DNA from: Candidatus Aminicenantota bacterium
GTDB lineage: Bacteria; Acidobacteriota; Aminicenantia; Aminicenantales; Aminicenantaceae
Length of the DNA: 5,621 nt
Assembly (NCBI GenBank): GCA_030670375.1
Contig: DAOVBT010000160.1
Coordinates: forward strand, 1 to 5,621
Direction of reading: 5' to 3'
Below are positions 1-5,621 of this stretch, piece by piece. The translations under genes and the position numbers were made by a program. The notes below the pieces were generated by a model. That model worked only from the letters and a program-made list of their open reading frames with translations, was not told where the DNA came from and did not search any database. Every line of letters starts with the position of its first letter. Position 1 is the stretch's first letter.

Positions 1-1337
1 CGTGCAGAGGGCTGTGTGGTCGGAACGCCATTCTTGATCGCATCTTCCATGGCCATCGCAAACGTGTCGATTTCTTCGAGTGTCGTGTAGACGTTCGGCG
101 ATACCCGTATTGCTTGATAATCGAAGCGGGCGTTGGGTGGAACTCCCCCTATGAGCGGAACCACGATTATTCTGTACTTGTCCATTAAAAATTTCGCAAG
201 GTCCCTGACATCGATGCCGTCGATGTAGACCGCCGCCACTCCCCACATTTGCGGAGGCTCACTAATATTAGATAAGACCTTGAACTCCGGATACTGTTTG
301 AGAGCGTTAATATACCGCATTGTAAGATAGCGCATCCGTGCCGCTTTGCGCTCGGCCCCGATGGCCTGATGAAAAGCCAGCGCTTCACCGAGTGCTGCCC
401 TAATAGCCCAAGGGTGCGTGCCTATCGACTCGAACTTGCGAATATCGTTTACCTGACGGGCTGGTGCCGCCTGCATCGGCCAGAATTTTGGTATGCTCTC
501 CTTGCGTACGTAGAGACAGCCATTGCCTATGGGTGCCAGTAGCCACTTGTGCAGACTCACTCCATAAGCGTCACATTCAAGGTCCCGCAGCTTGAACGGG
601 AAATGCCCCAATGCGTGTGCTCCATCGACGATCGTGACAATGCCTTTCGAGCGCGCCAACCGTGCAAGTCGCTGCACTGGGAACATCTGAGCCGTTAAGT
701 TGGTGATGTGACAGAAATGGAATACCTTTGTTCGCGGCGAGATAGCGTTCTCAAAACGCTGATAGAGATCGTCCTGGGTAGTCGGTACGGGGAACTGGAG
801 TCGAGTCACTTTGATTCCGTCACGCCGCCTGCGCTGATCCCATGTCGTCAACATGCGAGGGTAATCCTGCTCGGTCGTGATCACTTCGTCCCCGGCTTCA
901 AGGTCCAGTCCATTTTGTGCGATCTGCAACGACTCGCTGGCACCACGCGTCAATGCCAGTTCTTCAGGTTCGCATCCGAATTCTGCTGCCATCCGTCGGC
1001 GAATCGTCTGGATGTTCTTTTGGACCATGCGCTGATAGTAAACGGGCAACATGTTGATGATGTCCATGTACCGCCATACCGATTCGAGAACAACTCGGGG
1101 AGTAGGGCAGGTAAAGCCGTTGTTGAGGTTTATCAGCGTGCGGTCCAGCTTGAATCCCAATTGGATTTCCCTCCAGAAGAACTCGTCTTTTGCGACATCC
1201 TCCGGAGAACGGTCCGCGACAGACTGCGAAGCGGCAACGATGTCTTTGAGGCCACCGGCCTTCGCGGTGTAAGCCGTCATCCCCAGAGCAGCACCGCTGC
1301 GCAGAAATGTGCGCCGACTCAATGTTTTAGATTTCAT
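1..1337 (-). CDS. Tat-exported class V aminotransferase-fold PLP enzyme (isopenicillin-N epimerase/cysteine desulfurase-like), 3' end cut by window
   Basis: The frame is open from the ATG at 1337 to the left edge, giving 445 residues with only the extreme C-terminus missing. The N-terminus carries a twin-arginine signal: SRRTFLRS followed by a short hydrophobic stretch (GAALGMTAYTA), which implies export of the folded, cofactor-loaded protein. The fold-type I PLP signature is complete. TRGASES (about residues 130-136) fits the phosphate-binding loop. Asp238 in VDGAH is the expected partner of the pyridine nitrogen. Lys264 in SLHKW is the expected Schiff-base lysine. The C-terminal small domain ends with IRVSPNVYTTLEEID, typical of the family. 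Class V members include cysteine desulfurases, isopenicillin-N epimerases and various lyases. The substrate cannot be read from the sequence, and a desulfurase active-site cysteine loop was not identified. It lies 209 bases downstream of the VWA gene on the same strand. Family confidence is high; exact reaction unknown. Confidence 0.93.
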   Translation of the reverse strand, partial: MKSKTLSRRTFLRSGAALGMTAYTAKAGGLKDIVAASQSVADRSPEDVAKDEFFWREIQLGFKLDRTLINLNNGFTCPTPRVVLESVWRYMDIINMLPVYYQRMVQKNIQTIRRRMAAEFGCEPEELALTRGASESLQIAQNGLDLEAGDEVITTEQDYPRMLTTWDQRRRRDGIKVTRLQFPVPTTQDDLYQRFENAISPRTKVFHFCHITNLTAQMFPVQRLARLARSKGIVTIVDGAHALGHFPFKLRDLECDAYGVSLHKWLLAPIGNGCLYVRKESIPKFWPMQAAPARQVNDIRKFESIGTHPWAIRAALGEALAFHQAIGAERKAARMRYLTMRYINALKQYPEFKVLSNISEPPQMWGVAAVYIDGIDVRDLAKFLMDKYRIIVVPLIGGVPPNARFDYQAIRVSPNVYTTLEEIDTFAMAMEDAIKNGVPTTQPSA

Positions 1338-1546
1338 GACACACCTCGCCTAAAAGAAATGATTTCAATTCTGTTCAAACTTATCATGTCTTTTCCCTGA
1401 TTTCAACAGATTATTATGAATGCTGGACTCAAGTTGATTCTTCCTCCTCTCCTTGATATTCTTTTGTCAGACAAATAGGTGCATGAGGATGAGGCACTGG
1501 AACCCATATCCGAGAATGAAGTATCTTTGAGACCTGGCTGTCCCCT
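1338..1546 (-). other. Intergenic region between VWA gene and Tat aminotransferase gene
   Basis: These 209 bases hold no convincing gene. Just after the VWA stop codon the minus strand reads AAATAAAGGGGACAG (GGGGACAG at 1538-1545). Further on there is a 13-base near-palindrome, TTTGTC-A-GACAAA (1463-1475). A purine-rich Shine-Dalgarno-like tract AAGGAGAGGAGGAAG (1440-1454) is not followed by any ATG gene. No GC-rich stem followed by a T run was seen, so no intrinsic terminator is called. No -35/-10 pair with good spacing was found for the downstream gene, leaving open whether it has its own promoter or is read through from the VWA gene. Confidence 0.6.
1342..1347 (-). promoter_or_regulatory. 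Ribosome binding site of the Tat aminotransferase gene
   Basis: On the minus strand GAGGTG lies four bases before the ATG at 1337. Spacing is a little short, but it is the only Shine-Dalgarno-like match near this start. It agrees with the Tat signal beginning right at this methionine. Confidence 0.55.
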
Positions 1547-3598
1547 TTATTTAATTTTGAGGGACCGCCGGACAGAGAAACTGGAAGATGTGTTCTTCTC
1601 AATGGCCTCGATTTCAAGTTCGAACTCACCCGGCACCAAATCCGGAAGCTTCATTTCAATCATCAGGATATCTTTATTGTCGCTTATTGCATGAGCATCG
1701 AGGATCTGCATTGGCAGCAGGATCGCTTCACCCTCAGGTTTTGGGTGGAATCGGACAATGAACTTAACCTCAGGAGCTGGACCGCCCGCGAAAGTGACAG
1801 GCAGCACAGCAAGAAGATTCTTTATTTCGGGGCCAATTTCCCTAACAACAAGACGGTGATTTTCGGGAAGATATTTATAGATATCCCCAAGAGAAAGACC
1901 TTTATCTTTTCCCTTTTGGCCTTTCTTCTTTGAAAATTTAAAGATTTTCGATTCAGAGCCCGCAGTAAATAGAAGGGGAGAAGTCAGAACGATTTCAGCG
2001 ATGCTTTTATCCGGAATATTAAAGGCCGCTTTTCCCATTGAGGCTTGCCCTGTTTCCATGTCCCTGGCCACGATCCGGCATTCGTATTTACCGGCATGGA
2101 GATTGGCCAGGAAGTAAGGAACAAGAATTTCATTATCGAACGGAGAAAAATCGATTTCTCCATTCATTTCCTTTACCACCTTTTGGTCTTTGTTGAATAG
2201 GAAGGCAAAAATTTCGACATTTGAAGGAGGAACTCCTGTTTTTTCATTGACTGTAATCTGGGAAAGCAAAACACAATTCGTTTTTTCCTCGCCCGAGACA
2301 AAAAGCGGTTCAATCGGAATATCCAAGGTTCCAGATGTGGAATGCTTTTCGGTAAACATCAGGTCGAACAGATGGAGCTGCTTTTGGAAATCCGAAAGCT
2401 TGGCGTACGGCCTGGGATTAAAATAGCCGTGCTGGGCCAGAACCTGCAGCCCAGGTTTGTTAACCTCCACTTTGATCTGATGATATTTTCCGTCCCAGCT
2501 TTCGTTTATGTAATAACCAAGGACATAAAAATTCCCTGTCAAAGACTGAACTTCCCGGGATATCGTTTCTATATCCTTGATGTCGGCAAAATATTTCCCC
2601 CCGGATGCAAGGGCCAGGTCCTGTAAGGGATGATCTTTCCAGATATGTTTTTTCTTGATGGACAATGTCCAGATGCTTTTTCGGATCCAATTTCGGGTGT
2701 TGACCGTATACACGGGTGTGCTGGCGCTGGCAAATTCCTTTCCAAGTTTTGAGGCATTGGGCCCGAGATTACGGCCGGTGAAAATTATCAGGCTCTTGTT
2801 CCCAGGGATATATTTCAGGGCCTGGGTTAAGTCGTACATTCGAGGGACGAAATCTCGGTGGTGCCCCCCCCCTGATCCTGGAACACTGATGGAAGCTCCC
2901 CCGGTACCAAAAACGTTTATTCCTCCGCTCATGATTCCAATTGACTCTGAATTTCCTCCTGATCCCGTTCCCCCAGAACGCCCAGACCTGTCTCTTATGC
3001 TGTCATCTCCTCCTGCCGTTGAAACAAAACCCGGACTTGGTTTAACCTCGATGTCTTTTGTCTTTTTGATTGCCCTGCGGATCTTCTTATGATCTGTTGT
3101 CAGATACTCCTGGATGAGGAATCCTCTCGTTGGTGAAAAGCCCAAAATACCGACTTCATCTCCAGGCCGCAATTGTGTATCCATAAAATGGAGTGCGGCC
3201 TCTTTAGCATTGGCCATGCCGTTGATATCACTTCCCTGGATGTCGAGGAAGATGAGCAACCTCCGGTTCATCTCCTTCACAGATTTGGCCAAGTCGGTCG
3301 CCTCGCCCGATGGGCGGACTTTCATCCCTTCTTCGCTCAAGGTGTGCACCTCGAATTCTGTTATAACCTTCTTTTTTCCATTGTCATATAAAATGAAATC
3401 TTCTTTTTGAAGGTCAGTCACAGGTCGGCCCTCTTGATCCAGAATCCGGACCGTCACAAGTTTGATGATGGCAGCGGCATCGTGTTGAGGAACCTTTTGT
3501 CCATGGGAGTCCTCATCTGATTTAGAAAATAAGAGAGAAACGGACAAAATTACCACAAATAAAGCCGCAATAGAATAAATTCCCCCTTTGAGTCTCAT
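1547..3598 (-). CDS. VWFA-related (acidobacterial-type) domain protein, exported or membrane-anchored
   Basis: The protein has 683 residues from the ATG at 3598. Residues 1-24 form a signal peptide or membrane anchor (hydrophobic IYSIAALFVVILSVSLLF at about 7-24). Residues about 45-82 are the typical lead-in of the VWFA-related family (VRILDQEGRPVTDLQKEDF, then a DNGK turn). The VWA fold spans about 113-300: first strand RRLLIFLDIQGSD, later strand KSLIIFTG. The metal-site motif is D119-x-Q-x-S123, so the first Ser of the canonical DxSxS is Gln. A Gly/Ser-rich insertion occupies about 190-247. The family-typical GNFYVLGYY follows at 355-363, then a beta-rich tail of about 270 residues with a Lys-rich stretch near 556-567. 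Such proteins usually act outside the cytoplasm in protein contacts; the ligand here is unknown. Alternative in-frame starts are an ATG at 3628 and a TTG at 3640; 3598 gives the best signal peptide and follows an extended -10. No cysteine follows the hydrophobic segment, so it is not a lipoprotein. Confidence 0.88.
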   Translation of the reverse strand: MRLKGGIYSIAALFVVILSVSLLFSKSDEDSHGQKVPQHDAAAIIKLVTVRILDQEGRPVTDLQKEDFILYDNGKKKVITEFEVHTLSEEGMKVRPSGEATDLAKSVKEMNRRLLIFLDIQGSDINGMANAKEAALHFMDTQLRPGDEVGILGFSPTRGFLIQEYLTTDHKKIRRAIKKTKDIEVKPSPGFVSTAGGDDSIRDRSGRSGGTGSGGNSESIGIMSGGINVFGTGGASISVPGSGGGHHRDFVPRMYDLTQALKYIPGNKSLIIFTGRNLGPNASKLGKEFASASTPVYTVNTRNWIRKSIWTLSIKKKHIWKDHPLQDLALASGGKYFADIKDIETISREVQSLTGNFYVLGYYINESWDGKYHQIKVEVNKPGLQVLAQHGYFNPRPYAKLSDFQKQLHLFDLMFTEKHSTSGTLDIPIEPLFVSGEEKTNCVLLSQITVNEKTGVPPSNVEIFAFLFNKDQKVVKEMNGEIDFSPFDNEILVPYFLANLHAGKYECRIVARDMETGQASMGKAAFNIPDKSIAEIVLTSPLLFTAGSESKIFKFSKKKGQKGKDKGLSLGDIYKYLPENHRLVVREIGPEIKNLLAVLPVTFAGGPAPEVKFIVRFHPKPEGEAILLPMQILDAHAISDNKDILMIEMKLPDLVPGEFELEIEAIEKNTSSSFSVRRSLKIK
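2864..2872 (-). repeat. Run of nine G on the coding strand in the VWA gene
   Basis: Nine consecutive C on the plus strand read as three GGG glycine codons (Gly243-245), immediately before two His codons, at the end of the Gly-rich insertion in the VWA domain. The tract keeps the frame at nine; gain or loss of one base would shift it. Confidence 0.95.
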
Positions 3599-3607
3599 GA
3601 CTTTCAC

Positions 3608-3616
3608 ATTATAACA
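3608..3616 (-). promoter_or_regulatory. Extended -10 promoter element of the VWA gene
   Basis: The minus strand reads TGTTATAAT, a perfect extended -10 (TG-N-TATAAT). The hexamer 17 bases upstream (TCCGTA) is a poor -35, as is often tolerated with an extended -10. Initiation about seven bases downstream would fall near 3601, leaving almost no leader before the ATG at 3598; no Shine-Dalgarno is seen there. If translation instead starts at 3628 or 3640, this element would lie within the coding sequence and would be coincidental. Confidence 0.35.
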
Positions 3617-3644
3617 GATTTCACCCATAATACGGATCAACCCC

Positions 3645-3658
3645 CTAAAAACGTTTAG
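3645..3658 (-). other. Small inverted repeat between VWA gene and upstream aminotransferase gene
   Basis: CTAAA (3645-3649) and TTTAG (3654-3658) are inverted copies around AACG. The stem is short and AT-rich and is not followed by a T run on the minus strand (GGGGG follows), so it does not look like an intrinsic terminator for the aminotransferase gene ending at 3704. It may be a protein-binding site or chance. Confidence 0.2.
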
Positions 3659-3703
3659 AGTTTCACTGGGCGGTTCTTTGGAAATCTAGTGGGGCGGACT
3701 TGT

Positions 3704-4855
3704 TCAAGTGCCTGAAATCACGGAATGGAGGACAGAAAGCAGCTTATCGATGTCTTCGAAGTTGTTAAAGATGTTGACGGATACGCGGATTAACCCAGCT
3801 CTAGGAGAGACCGAGATGGATTCCTTTGTGAGTTTTTTGATACATTCTTTGTTCCTGTCCCCCAGGCTGAAGGAAACGATGGGTGATCGCTCTTCGGGTT
3901 TATCTGTCGGAGAGACAATCCTCACTCCCAATTTTTTCAATCCGAGTATAAGATAGTCTGTCAGCTCGAGGATGCGGTTCCGAATGTTCTCAAACCCTAT
4001 GGCTTTGAGATAATCCAGGGCCGATTGAAAGGCGAGAATAGTCTGAAGGTTTTGGGTTCCGAACTCATACCGCTGAGCCGAATCATGGACGCGAAAGGGT
4101 GCATTTTTGGCCGTGTGGATAACAGCCTTCCCTACATCCACAGAGAGCCATCCGATCCATGGCGCCGAAAACCTCTTTCGGAACTCGGGGGATGTGAAGA
4201 AAATAGAGCCGACATGTCCGGTCATCCCCCATTTGTGGAGGGAGCAGGTGAGGGCGTCGATGTGCATGGCCTGGATATCGAGAGGATAAAAGGGAAAAGC
4301 CTGAGTGGCATTCACGATGAATAAAATGCTTTTGTCATGGAGGGCTTTTCCGAGAGCCTGAAGATCCTGACGAAAACCGGTGGCGTACTGTATATAGGAC
4401 GTCACTACCGCCGCGGTCTGTTCATTGGTTTGCTCGAGGATCGCGTCGATAGGGTAGCGGGAGTTTATGGGCGGAACATACCGCATGGCAATCCCTTGGT
4501 GTTCGAAACCGATGGTCGAGGCTGGAAATTCATCTTCGGTAGACACCACGTTGTACGGAGTTTCGATTTTATTTTGGAACGAGAGAGCAATGAGAGACAT
4601 GGCCGTGGATGTGTTCTGCACAAAGCAAATATTGTCTTTTTCGGTGTTGATCAGAGCTGCTATATCTCCGCAAAGCTTCCGATACTTTTCCAAGTCTTTG
4701 GTCCAGAGTATGTCACCTTGCCGGTGGATTTTCCGGTAGTTCTTGACTATGGCTGCGAAAACCGGCGTGGGGATAGGGGACATGGCTGCGCTCTGGAAAT
4801 AGACGCTTTTTTTTGTGATCGGGAAATCTTTTCGGATCTTATTCCAATTCGGCAT
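3704..4855 (-). CDS. Cytosolic class V aminotransferase-fold PLP protein with Asn in place of the PLP-binding Asp
   Basis: A complete 383-residue protein without signal peptide or membrane segment; this is a usual length for class V members. The phosphate-loop-like NTSTAMS lies at 81-87. SYIQYATGFRQDL (153-165) matches the family's strand with a Thr-Gly before a substrate-side loop. SLHKWG gives the Schiff-base Lys208. RYEFGTQNL (262-270) matches the conserved GT(x)N loop that contacts the partner subunit's cofactor. The C-terminal domain ends with IRVSVNIFNNFEDID. The segment FIVNATQAFPF has Asn182 where the family normally has Asp (VDGAQ/VDATQ) binding the pyridine nitrogen. The likely role is a lyase, desulfurase-like, epimerase-like or transaminase reaction, or a non-classical or inactive derivative; the substrate is unknown. 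It starts 97 bases after the permease stop and has its own ribosome binding site and -10-like element. Family assignment is firm, activity uncertain. Confidence 0.93.
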   Translation of the reverse strand: MPNWNKIRKDFPITKKSVYFQSAAMSPIPTPVFAAIVKNYRKIHRQGDILWTKDLEKYRKLCGDIAALINTEKDNICFVQNTSTAMSLIALSFQNKIETPYNVVSTEDEFPASTIGFEHQGIAMRYVPPINSRYPIDAILEQTNEQTAAVVTSYIQYATGFRQDLQALGKALHDKSILFIVNATQAFPFYPLDIQAMHIDALTCSLHKWGMTGHVGSIFFTSPEFRKRFSAPWIGWLSVDVGKAVIHTAKNAPFRVHDSAQRYEFGTQNLQTILAFQSALDYLKAIGFENIRNRILELTDYLILGLKKLGVRIVSPTDKPEERSPIVSFSLGDRNKECIKKLTKESISVSPRAGLIRVSVNIFNNFEDIDKLLSVLHSVISGT

Positions 4856-4860
4856 TGCAT

Positions 4861-4869
4861 CTTCTCCTT
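4861..4869 (-). promoter_or_regulatory. Ribosome binding site fixing the start of the cytosolic aminotransferase gene
   Basis: The minus strand reads AAGGAGAAG, and its AAGGAG core lies eight bases before the ATG at 4855. Another ATG at 4860 lies only five bases further upstream, in a different frame and too close to the core; spacing and protein homology favour 4855. Confidence 0.8.
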
Positions 4870-4876
4870 AGGGTTC

Positions 4877-4882
4877 ATTATA
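4877..4882 (-). promoter_or_regulatory. TATAAT -10 element upstream of the cytosolic aminotransferase gene
   Basis: The minus strand has a perfect TATAAT, with transcription expected to begin near 4870, directly before the ribosome binding site. No good -35 is present at 16-18 bases upstream; TTCCAC at 18 bases is the nearest and is weak. This suggests either a weak or an activator-dependent promoter separate from the permease transcript. Confidence 0.4.
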
Positions 4883-4892
4883 CAGAATGTGG

Positions 4893-4903
4893 CACTTCAA
4901 GTG
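4893..4903. promoter_or_regulatory. Possible operator palindrome at the -35 region
   Basis: CACTT-C-AAGTG is a perfect 5+5 palindrome around one base. It sits about ten bases upstream of the TATAAT at 4877-4882, covering the spacer and the place where a -35 box would be. Such a position would suit a regulator binding site, but the arms are short and chance is possible. Confidence 0.25.
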
Positions 4904-4952
4904 GAAGCAGGAGAGATTTCCGGTCGATCAGGATCAAATAGCATACATTATT

Positions 4953-5621
4953 TCATTCATACCGCAGCGAATCCACAGGATTGGCTGTGGCGGCCTTGAA
5001 TGTCTGAACACTTACCGTTAAAAGTGCAATAATCAATGCCAGCATGCCCGATACAAAAAAAGCCAATATATTTAGATTTGTGTGGTAAGCGAATCCTTCA
5101 AGCCACTTTTGCATAAAATAATAAGCAAGAGGCCAGGCAAAAACATTAGCGAGAACAACCCATTTGATATATTCTTTCGACAAAATTAGAACTATCCCCC
5201 CGGTAGATGCGCCGAGAACTTTTCTCATACCGATTTCCTTTGTCCTTTGCACGACAGTGAAAGACGCCAGACCAAACAGACCAAGACATGCGATATATAT
5301 GGCAATTGCGGTGAAGATGCTGAGCAATCGGCTCAATTTCATTTCAGACTGATACATCATATCGTTATTCCTGTCCACAAATGTGTATTCGAATGGATGG
5401 CCCGGGTTTATTCTGCGCCACTCTTGTTCCGCAAACTGCATAACCTTGGGCATGTTTTCATCAGTTGTTTTGATGAAAATCCAATTAAAACCCTGTTCCG
5501 TTCCTAATAACATGGCAAAGGGTTCTATCTTTTGATGGAGAGATTTAAAGTAGTAGTCTTTTAATACACCGATCACAGGAAGATCGTCCGGTCCACCGCC
5601 TGAAAGTCTTTTATCGATGCC
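4953..5621 (-). CDS. MacB/FtsX-family ABC transporter permease, C-terminal 222 residues (5' end outside window)
   Basis: The frame is open to the right edge, so the gene starts outside the window; the GTG at 5576 is internal, since the codons before it continue the family pattern (GIDKRLSGGG...DDLP then VIGVLKDYYFKSLHQKIEP). The visible part contains the end of the periplasmic MacB-like core domain and then the FtsX-like domain with three membrane segments at about residues 99-121, 152-172 and 184-205 of the visible part. The KEIGMRKVLGAS motif at about 128-139 is the hallmark cytoplasmic loop that contacts the ATPase, and the protein ends with NPVDSLRYE, the family's usual C-terminus. These permeases work with a separate ATPase of the LolD/MacB type, coupling ATP hydrolysis to periplasmic conformational change, for lipoprotein, peptide or drug traffic; the cargo here is unknown. 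No ATPase gene is in the window. Confidence 0.93.
   Translation of the reverse strand, partial: GIDKRLSGGGPDDLPVIGVLKDYYFKSLHQKIEPFAMLLGTEQGFNWIFIKTTDENMPKVMQFAEQEWRRINPGHPFEYTFVDRNNDMMYQSEMKLSRLLSIFTAIAIYIACLGLFGLASFTVVQRTKEIGMRKVLGASTGGIVLILSKEYIKWVVLANVFAWPLAYYFMQKWLEGFAYHTNLNILAFFVSGMLALIIALLTVSVQTFKAATANPVDSLRYE

Noticed and set aside
708..1400. A 230-codon open frame on the plus strand
   Set aside because: It lies antisense to the Tat aminotransferase gene, whose minus-strand protein has a full set of family motifs. The plus-strand translation resembles no family and has no ribosome binding site of note.
1463..1475. TTTGTC-A-GACAAA as a terminator hairpin
   Set aside because: A one-base loop cannot form a stable hairpin and no T run follows; it could only be a DNA-level binding site, for which there is no other support.
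1429..1629. A 66-codon minus-strand frame overlapping the end of the VWA gene and entering the intergenic gap
   Set aside because: Most of it overlaps the VWA C-terminus in another frame, and the translation is low in recognisable features with an acidic tail from the purine-rich tract.
2655..3092. A 145-codon open frame on the plus strand with Pro-rich sequence
   Set aside because: It is the mirror of the Gly-rich region of the VWA gene: GG-rich codons read as Pro-rich on the other strand. No independent support.
3645..3658. Hairpin as a rho-independent terminator for the aminotransferase gene
   Set aside because: The stem is five base pairs, AT-rich, and is followed by G residues rather than a T run in the direction of transcription.
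3704..4855. Naming the aminotransferase genes as iscS, sufS or csd
   Set aside because: No scaffold partners (IscU, SufU, SufE or CsdE) are nearby, the desulfurase cysteine loop was not identified, and one copy is exported while the other lacks the cofactor Asp; a specific gene symbol would be a guess.
4337..4999. A 220-codon open frame on the plus strand
   Set aside because: It is antisense to the cytosolic aminotransferase and runs through its promoter region into the permease end. The translation shows no domain, and the opposite strand is clearly coding.

Overview
The window holds four genes, all on the minus strand, so transcription runs from high to low coordinates. In that order they are: the C-terminal part of a MacB/FtsX-type ABC transporter permease (cut by the right edge), a compact cytosolic class V aminotransferase-fold PLP protein, an exported or membrane-anchored protein with a von Willebrand factor A (VWA) domain of the type first defined in Acidobacteria, and a second class V aminotransferase-fold protein with a twin-arginine (Tat) signal (its last residues cut by the left edge). 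No RNA gene, CRISPR array, transposase or prophage gene was found.

The VWFA-related protein architecture, the FtsX-like permease type with the KEIGMRKVLGAS motif and a C-terminal NPVDSLRYE, and a Tat-exported PLP enzyme together suggest Acidobacteriota or a neighbouring lineage such as Aminicenantes. This is an inference from protein style, not a proof. Base composition is mixed: hand-counted 60-base lines range from about 35% to 57% GC.

Layout. Positions 4953-5621 are the permease end. Positions 4856-4952 are a short gap with a perfect TATAAT, a small palindrome just upstream of it and a strong ribosome binding site for the gene at 3704-4855. Positions 3599-3703 are a second gap with an extended -10 element (TGTTATAAT) close to the most likely start of the VWA gene at 1547-3598. 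Positions 1338-1546 are a gap without a convincing promoter or terminator, ahead of the Tat aminotransferase at 1-1337.

The separate promoter-like elements suggest loosely linked transcription units rather than one tight operon. The most noteworthy points are: two divergent class V PLP proteins flanking a VWA gene, one exported and one cytosolic; replacement of the conserved PLP-binding Asp by Asn in the cytosolic copy, at exactly the same spacing (26 residues) from the Schiff-base Lys as the intact Asp in the exported copy; and a glycine-rich insertion within the VWA domain that contains a run of nine G on the coding strand. I recognise no named multi-gene system, and a joint function for these genes cannot be established from the sequence alone.
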